Part shown: positions 12,817-16,307 of the stretch, one piece after another
Layout: every line of letters starts with the position of its first letter
Numbering within the stretch: position 1 is the first letter of the stretch
Origin: DATCVA01 sp036567205
GTDB taxonomy: Bacteria; Pseudomonadota; Gammaproteobacteria; Burkholderiales; Burkholderiaceae_B
Reading direction: 5' to 3'
Assembly (NCBI GenBank): GCA_036567205.1
Contig: DATCVA010000133.1
Span: 1-16,307, forward strand
Length of the DNA stretch: 16,307 bases
Translations under genes and position numbers: made by a program
The notes under the pieces: model-generated
Told to the model about the DNA's origin: nothing
What the model saw: only the letters and a program-made list of their open reading frames with translations
The model's database searches: none

Positions 12817-14760
12817 ATGCAGAAGTATCGTCCCTTCGATCCCGAAGACCTGCCCACCAACACCTCAGAGAACGAACACTTTCAGGTTGTCGTTGAACGC
12901 GCCTGTAGCCGTCGCGGTTTCCTCAAGTCCGGCATCGGACTATCGGCCGCCCTATTCCTGGCCGGCCCTTTAAGCGTTTATGCCAAAAGCAACGGTAACA
13001 ATACTAATAAACACGCCTCTTCTCTGGTAGGCTTCGATGCCATTTCAATCTCGACGGACGACACAATAAAAATCGCGGCTGGCTACACAGCCACCGTTTT
13101 TGCCCCCTGGGGCACCCCTCTGTTTGCCGGCGCGGCCAACTGGAAAGCCGACGGTAGCGACGATGCCTCAGCACAGGCCCGCCAGGTTGGCGACAATCAT
13201 GACGGTATTCATTTTTTCCCCATCAATGGCAGCAGCACCGAAGGCCTGTTGGTGCTGAATCATGAATACACCACCGCCGATGACGGTGACTATATTTGGT
13301 TGTTCGGCGTCGACGGCACCAAGCCCTGGACGGCGGACAAAGCCGCGAAAGCGATGAACGCCCATGGCGTCTCGGTGATTCACATTGCGCGCAATAGCGC
13401 CGGCAAATGGGAGATCAAGCTTGACTCCCGCTACAACCGCCGCATCACCGCCTCGACTGAAATGGATCTTACCGGCCCGGCCGCGGGCAACGATCTGCTG
13501 AAAACCAAGTCGGATCCCAGCGGAACCCGGGTGCTTGGCACCCTGAATAATTGCGGCAACGGCTGGACTCCCTGGAATACCTACCTGACCTGTGAAGAAA
13601 ACTTCAACAACTATTTCGGTACTAAGGCAGGAGACTCCCGCAATGCAGCACAAAAACGCTACGGCCTTGCGGCCAAAAGCACCGACTACCGCTGGGAAGA
13701 GTTCGTCGACCGGTTCGACTATGCCAAGGAACCAAATGAATCCAATCGTTTCGGGTGGATTGTCGAGATAGACCCATTCGACCCTTCGTCCACACCGAAG
13801 AAGCGTACGGCGCTTGGCCGCTTCAAGCATGAAAACGCGGCCTATGCCTTGTCTGCCGACAAGCGCATTGTCGTTTATATGGGCGATGACCAGCGCGATG
13901 ACTACATTTACAAGTTCGTATCCGATGGCATTTATCAGGAAAGTGGCGACAATTCCAGCCTGCTTGACGCCGGCAAACTGTATGTTGCCAAATTCAATAA
14001 TGGCAACGCCGGCGACGACTTCATGGGCGCGGGCGAATGGATCGTGCTGGACAAGGCAGCGAACGCCAGGCTGGCGGCAAATGCCAATTTTGCAACCCAG
14101 GCGGAAATATTGATCAACACGCGTCTGGCCGCGGATGCAGTGGGCGCCACGAAAATGGATCGTCCTGAATGGGTAAGCGTGCATCCGGCCAATGGCGACG
14201 TCTACGTCACCTTAACGAACAATGACAAGCGTAAAGAGACAGATGCGGCCAACCCCCGTGCGGCCAATATTTACGGGCAAATCGTACGATGGCGCGAAGC
14301 TGGCGGCGATGCCGCCGCAACAGCATTCGAGTGGGATATCTTCGTGCTCGCTGGCAACCCGGTTAAGTACACCGACCGCGCTGATCTGAAGTCGGGCTCC
14401 GCAAACATCACTACCGACAATATGTTCAACAGCCCCGACGGCCTGGCCTTCGATAAAGCCGGCCGGTTATGGATCCAGACCGATGGCAAGTACAGCAACT
14501 CGGGCGAATACGAGGGTCAGGGCAACAACCAGATGCTGTGCGCAGACCCCGCAAGCAAAGAAATACGCCGCTTCTTCGTCGGTCCTAAAGAATGCGAGGT
14601 AACGGGCATCACTTTCACGCCAGATAACAAAACCATGTTCATCAACATCCAGCATCCCGGGGGAAAAGGCGACAGTCACTGGCCAGACGGCGGCAACTCA
14701 GTGCCACGTTCATCGACCGTCATAATCACCAAGGATGATGGCGGAGTAATCGGGAGCTGA
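12817..14760 (+). CDS. Tat-exported PhoX-family (DUF839) phosphatase
   Basis: This 647-residue protein carries a twin-arginine signal, CSRRGFLKSG (residues 30-39), with a hydrophobic stretch to about 55, so it is folded in the cytoplasm and exported to the periplasm. Conserved PhoX/DUF839 stretches include TPWNTYLTCEENF (251-263), GRFKHENAA (334-342), GDDQRDDYIYKF (356-367), RPEWVSVHP (449-457) and NSPDGLAFDKAGRLWIQTDG (538-557). The acidic residues in these are likely metal ligands; PhoX enzymes use Ca2+ and Fe3+ and release phosphate from organic monoesters. The start has GGAG seven bases upstream. Some DUF839 proteins are of unproven activity, so the enzymatic role is a strong family inference. 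Confidence 0.92.
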   Translation: MQKYRPFDPEDLPTNTSENEHFQVVVERACSRRGFLKSGIGLSAALFLAGPLSVYAKSNGNNTNKHASSLVGFDAISISTDDTIKIAAGYTATVFAPWGTPLFAGAANWKADGSDDASAQARQVGDNHDGIHFFPINGSSTEGLLVLNHEYTTADDGDYIWLFGVDGTKPWTADKAAKAMNAHGVSVIHIARNSAGKWEIKLDSRYNRRITASTEMDLTGPAAGNDLLKTKSDPSGTRVLGTLNNCGNGWTPWNTYLTCEENFNNYFGTKAGDSRNAAQKRYGLAAKSTDYRWEEFVDRFDYAKEPNESNRFGWIVEIDPFDPSSTPKKRTALGRFKHENAAYALSADKRIVVYMGDDQRDDYIYKFVSDGIYQESGDNSSLLDAGKLYVAKFNNGNAGDDFMGAGEWIVLDKAANARLAANANFATQAEILINTRLAADAVGATKMDRPEWVSVHPANGDVYVTLTNNDKRKETDAANPRAANIYGQIVRWREAGGDAAATAFEWDIFVLAGNPVKYTDRADLKSGSANITTDNMFNSPDGLAFDKAGRLWIQTDGKYSNSGEYEGQGNNQMLCADPASKEIRRFFVGPKECEVTGITFTPDNKTMFINIQHPGGKGDSHWPDGGNSVPRSSTVIITKDDGGVIGS

Positions 14761-14796
14761 GTTTCGATCTTGACCTCTGCCCCTTCGGCACGACTC

Positions 14797-14831
14797 AAGC
14801 CCTGACCGATGTCGGTCGGGGCTTTCTGTTT
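14797..14831 (+). terminator. intrinsic terminator after the PhoX gene
   Basis: A 12-bp stem (one T-G wobble), AAGCCCTGACCG/CGGTCGGGGCTT, closes on the loop ATGT and is followed by a broken T tract (TTTCTGTTT). It lies 36 bases after the stop codon. Confidence 0.82.
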
Positions 14832-14911
14832 CGCGCGATTGTTGCGGCACACCTTGCGACTGATTTCATCCGCGGTGAAGATACTATTTTCAAATTAAAA
14901 GGAGGACAACC

Positions 14912-14953
14912 GTGATACTCGAACGCTGGCCTTATTCCTTCAAGGAGGGATGA
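14912..14953 (+). CDS. possible 13-codon leader ORF with a strong ribosome-binding site
   Basis: AAAAGGAGG (14897-14905) sits six bases before a GTG that opens a 13-codon frame, MILERWPYSFKEG, ending in TGA. The TGA overlaps an ATG (ATGA, 14950-14953) that opens the next small frame. Such a strong site in front of so short a frame suggests either a leader peptide or the start of a gene disrupted by a frameshift. Unproven. Confidence 0.3.
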   Translation: MILERWPYSFKEG

Positions 14954-15108
14954 ACGTAAACATGCGTATGGCCCACTTGGCGCTTGCGATAAGCGATGAG
15001 CCAACCCGACTGCTGCTTAGTCAGTATCCGAATTTGTTTGAATCAAAAGATTGCCTGCATATTCTTGATTACCACGGTCCTTATGGACCCTATCTATTTA
15101 AAAAATAA
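14950..15108 (+). CDS. possible 52-codon small protein
   Basis: The frame starts at ATG 14950 (overlapping the preceding TGA), or more plausibly at ATG 14962 after a strong AAGGAGGG (14942-14949), although that spacing is longer than ideal. From the second start it reads MRMAHLALAISDEPTRLLLS and ends near HILDYHGPYGPYLFKK. I do not recognise it. It overlaps the start of the next ORF by about 25 bp. It could be a small gene, a remnant, or the 5' part of a broken one. Confidence 0.35.
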   Translation: MNVNMRMAHLALAISDEPTRLLLSQYPNLFESKDCLHILDYHGPYGPYLFKK

Positions 15109-15394
15109 TATCCCGGAAGAGCGCGCTCATAACGAGAAGGTAGACAAGGCCAAACATGACGCTATCAGTGCTTGCATGAAGCAGTTGCCAAGTGCGGCAA
15201 AGCTGCGCAGCGCCGCAAACTCAGACTCCTGGAATGTGGGTACTGACGCTCGTACACGCGACATGTACGCAGATATTCGCCAAGCAGAACCGGGACAAAA
15301 TCTGAACAAAATCGTTGAACATCATTGTGAAAAAACGCTGGACATGCGCTTTCAACAGTATTGCGGCCTCATATCAAATTCGGCGATAAAGTAG
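15083..15394 (+). CDS. uncharacterised 103-aa protein
   Basis: I do not recognise this protein. From the ATG at 15083 it is polar, with charged early residues (NNIPEERAHNEKVDKAKHD) and three cysteines (Cys31, Cys82, Cys94). It has stretches such as GTDARTRDMYADIRQAEPGQ and HHCEKTLDMRFQQYCG. The same frame is open back to an ATG at 14996, which would add 29 residues including a short hydrophobic run (ACIFLITTVLM) that might act as a signal or anchor. Neither start has a good ribosome-binding site, so the start is uncertain. It lies 41 bp upstream of the RraA-like gene. Confidence 0.5.
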   Translation: MDPIYLKNNIPEERAHNEKVDKAKHDAISACMKQLPSAAKLRSAANSDSWNVGTDARTRDMYADIRQAEPGQNLNKIVEHHCEKTLDMRFQQYCGLISNSAIK

Positions 15395-15435
15395 ACTAAA
15401 CCCGATCAGTCAATCGTATTTATGGAGAAGCAGTA

Positions 15436-16056
15436 ATGGATACCCTAGCCCAATTATTCGAAGGCATTCCCTCGTCAATCATCAGTGACTCAATGCGCCG
15501 CATTGTCGGCGCCCACAGCCTGACCCCACGCCACGCCAGCGGCGGCTTAACCGGAAGCGCCTACACCGTCAAGGTTCGCCCCGGCGATAACCTGTATATC
15601 CACGATGCCTTGCGTAAAATCCAGCCGGGACAGGTGCTGGTGGTTGATGGCGAGGGCGACGTCCAACGCGCCCTGGTCGGTGAAATCATGATGAGCGTCG
15701 CCAAACTGCGCGGCGTTGCCGGCTTCGTCATTCATGGCGCCATCCGAGATAGCGACGCGTTCAAAGCCCACAATTTCCCATGCTATGCCAAAGGCATTAC
15801 ACACCAAGGCCCTTTGAAGAACGGCCCTGGTGAGCAAAATATTCCGGTGGTCATCGACGGATGCGTCGTCAACCCGGGCGATATTGTAGTGGGCGACTGC
15901 GACGGTGTTGTTTTCATCCCGCGGACACGCGCCGAAGAGGTTGCCGCGCTAAGCCGCAAAAAAATAGCGCAGGAAACAGATGTACTGGCCGGTATTGCCA
16001 AGGGTGCATACGATGACACATGGATCGACGCCGCCTTGAAAGCGCAACTGGTTTAA
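15436..16056 (+). CDS. RraA-like / HMG-CHA aldolase family protein
   Basis: This 206-residue protein has the RraA/aldolase fold. Visible motifs are GEIMMSVAKLRGVAGFVIHG (82-101), immediately followed by AIRD with Arg104-Asp105, the pyruvate-binding arginine and metal-binding aspartate of HMG/CHA aldolases. NPGDIVVGDCDGVVFIPR (146-163) follows. It is longer than the approximately 161-residue E. coli RNase E regulator RraA, so a class II pyruvate aldolase or oxaloacetate decarboxylase role is more likely; the label demethylmenaquinone methyltransferase sometimes given to this family is obsolete. GGAG (15424-15427) supports the start. The MFS gene 97 bp downstream could transport its substrate. 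Confidence 0.9.
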   Translation: MDTLAQLFEGIPSSIISDSMRRIVGAHSLTPRHASGGLTGSAYTVKVRPGDNLYIHDALRKIQPGQVLVVDGEGDVQRALVGEIMMSVAKLRGVAGFVIHGAIRDSDAFKAHNFPCYAKGITHQGPLKNGPGEQNIPVVIDGCVVNPGDIVVGDCDGVVFIPRTRAEEVAALSRKKIAQETDVLAGIAKGAYDDTWIDAALKAQLV

Positions 16057-16101
16057 CCCTAGGCGCTAGCGGTGTTTTTCTACGCAGAATACGTCATAGT
16101 G

Positions 16102-16107
16102 GATAAT
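16102..16107 (+). promoter_or_regulatory. possible -10 box before the MFS gene
   Basis: GATAAT is a 5/6 match, 46 bases before the ATG. No good -35 box is found at 16-18 bp, so the gene may equally be read through from the RraA-like gene. Confidence 0.25.
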
Positions 16108-16153
16108 GCACACTAGTTCCAATCAATAGGCTTCCGGAAAAAAAGGCCCCCCC

Positions 16154-16307
16154 ATGAACCGTAAACTCTTCCTTCTGGCGTTGTGCCAAGGTCTGTTTCT
16201 GACCAATAATGTTACGTTTATTGCCATCAACGGCCTGGTCGGTCTTGCCCTTGCACCGTTTGGCTGGCTAGCAACGCTGCCGGTGACGGCCTACGTGGTG
16301 GGTGCCG
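16154..16307 (+). CDS. MFS transporter, 5' end only
   Basis: The window holds the first 51 codons. The protein begins MNRKLFLLALCQGLFLTNN and continues with hydrophobic helices (FIAINGLVGLALAPFGWLA, then TLPVTAYVVGA). This is the usual start of major-facilitator-superfamily transporters with 12 helices. AAAAGG (16141-16146) is the ribosome-binding site, separated from the ATG by exactly seven C residues. The gene continues past the window end, so its substrate and completeness cannot be judged. Confidence 0.8.
   Translation, partial: MNRKLFLLALCQGLFLTNNVTFIAINGLVGLALAPFGWLATLPVTAYVVGA

Noticed and set aside
13168..14184. 338-codon open frame on the minus strand inside the PhoX gene
   Set aside because: It lies antisense within a gene with clear family motifs. 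Long antisense frames are common in GC-rich coding DNA.
1..16307. CRISPR arrays, insertion sequences, toxin-antitoxin pairs with a recognisable toxin
   Set aside because: No regularly spaced repeats or transposase were seen. The RHH protein is followed by a ParA gene rather than a known toxin, and the 83-aa ORF shows no toxin motif that I recognise.

Overview
The window looks like a chromosomal segment of a betaproteobacterium, most likely order Burkholderiales and family Alcaligenaceae (Bordetella/Pusillimonas-like) with moderate GC. The grounds are protein resemblance and gene linkage recalled from knowledge, not a search: rpsT near argF, a DUF3579 protein divergent from argF, a long-type ArgG, and an NfeD/stomatin pair. 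No integrase, transposase, phage structural gene or CRISPR array is visible.

Layout. (1) 1-2072: rpsT with a strong terminator, a 97-bp element bounded by 23-bp perfect inverted repeats, a D-2-hydroxyacid dehydrogenase and a leftward DUF3579 gene. (2) 2073-4436: argF and argG, the last two-but-one steps of arginine synthesis, converging on a shared 12-bp-stem hairpin. (3) 4582-6097: an AhpD/CMD-fold protein, tRNA-Ala(CGC) with its terminator, and rsuA on the minus strand. (4) 6155-7469: a compact accessory-looking cassette of a short ribbon-helix-helix protein, an unrecognised 83-aa ORF and a ParA-type ATPase. It has a near-consensus promoter whose -10 lies inside an inverted repeat, and it ends in a terminator. 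(5) 7539-9455: two leftward membrane-protein genes, an unnamed single-span protein and a PaeA/YtfL-type DUF21-CBS-CorC protein. (6) 9665-12542: a GntP-family permease preceded by several palindromes, then a leftward nfeD/stomatin operon converging on it. (7) 12817-14760: a Tat-exported PhoX-family phosphatase with its own terminator. (8) 14897-16307: small ORFs of uncertain status, an RraA-like aldolase-fold protein, and the start of an MFS transporter cut by the window end.

Most genes are housekeeping or metabolic and act independently. The arginine genes share a pathway, and the nfeD/SPFH genes form a membrane-associated pair. The RraA-like protein and the MFS transporter may form a small catabolic module. 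The best candidate for an undescribed system is the RHH - 83-aa ORF - ParA cassette at 6155-7469. It contains an ATPase and a likely DNA-binding autoregulator but no recognisable ParB, so its cargo is unknown. The most interesting non-coding element is the inverted-repeat element at 419-515. Its right arm supplies the likely -35 box of the downstream dehydrogenase gene, and its left arm carries the mirrored hexamer.
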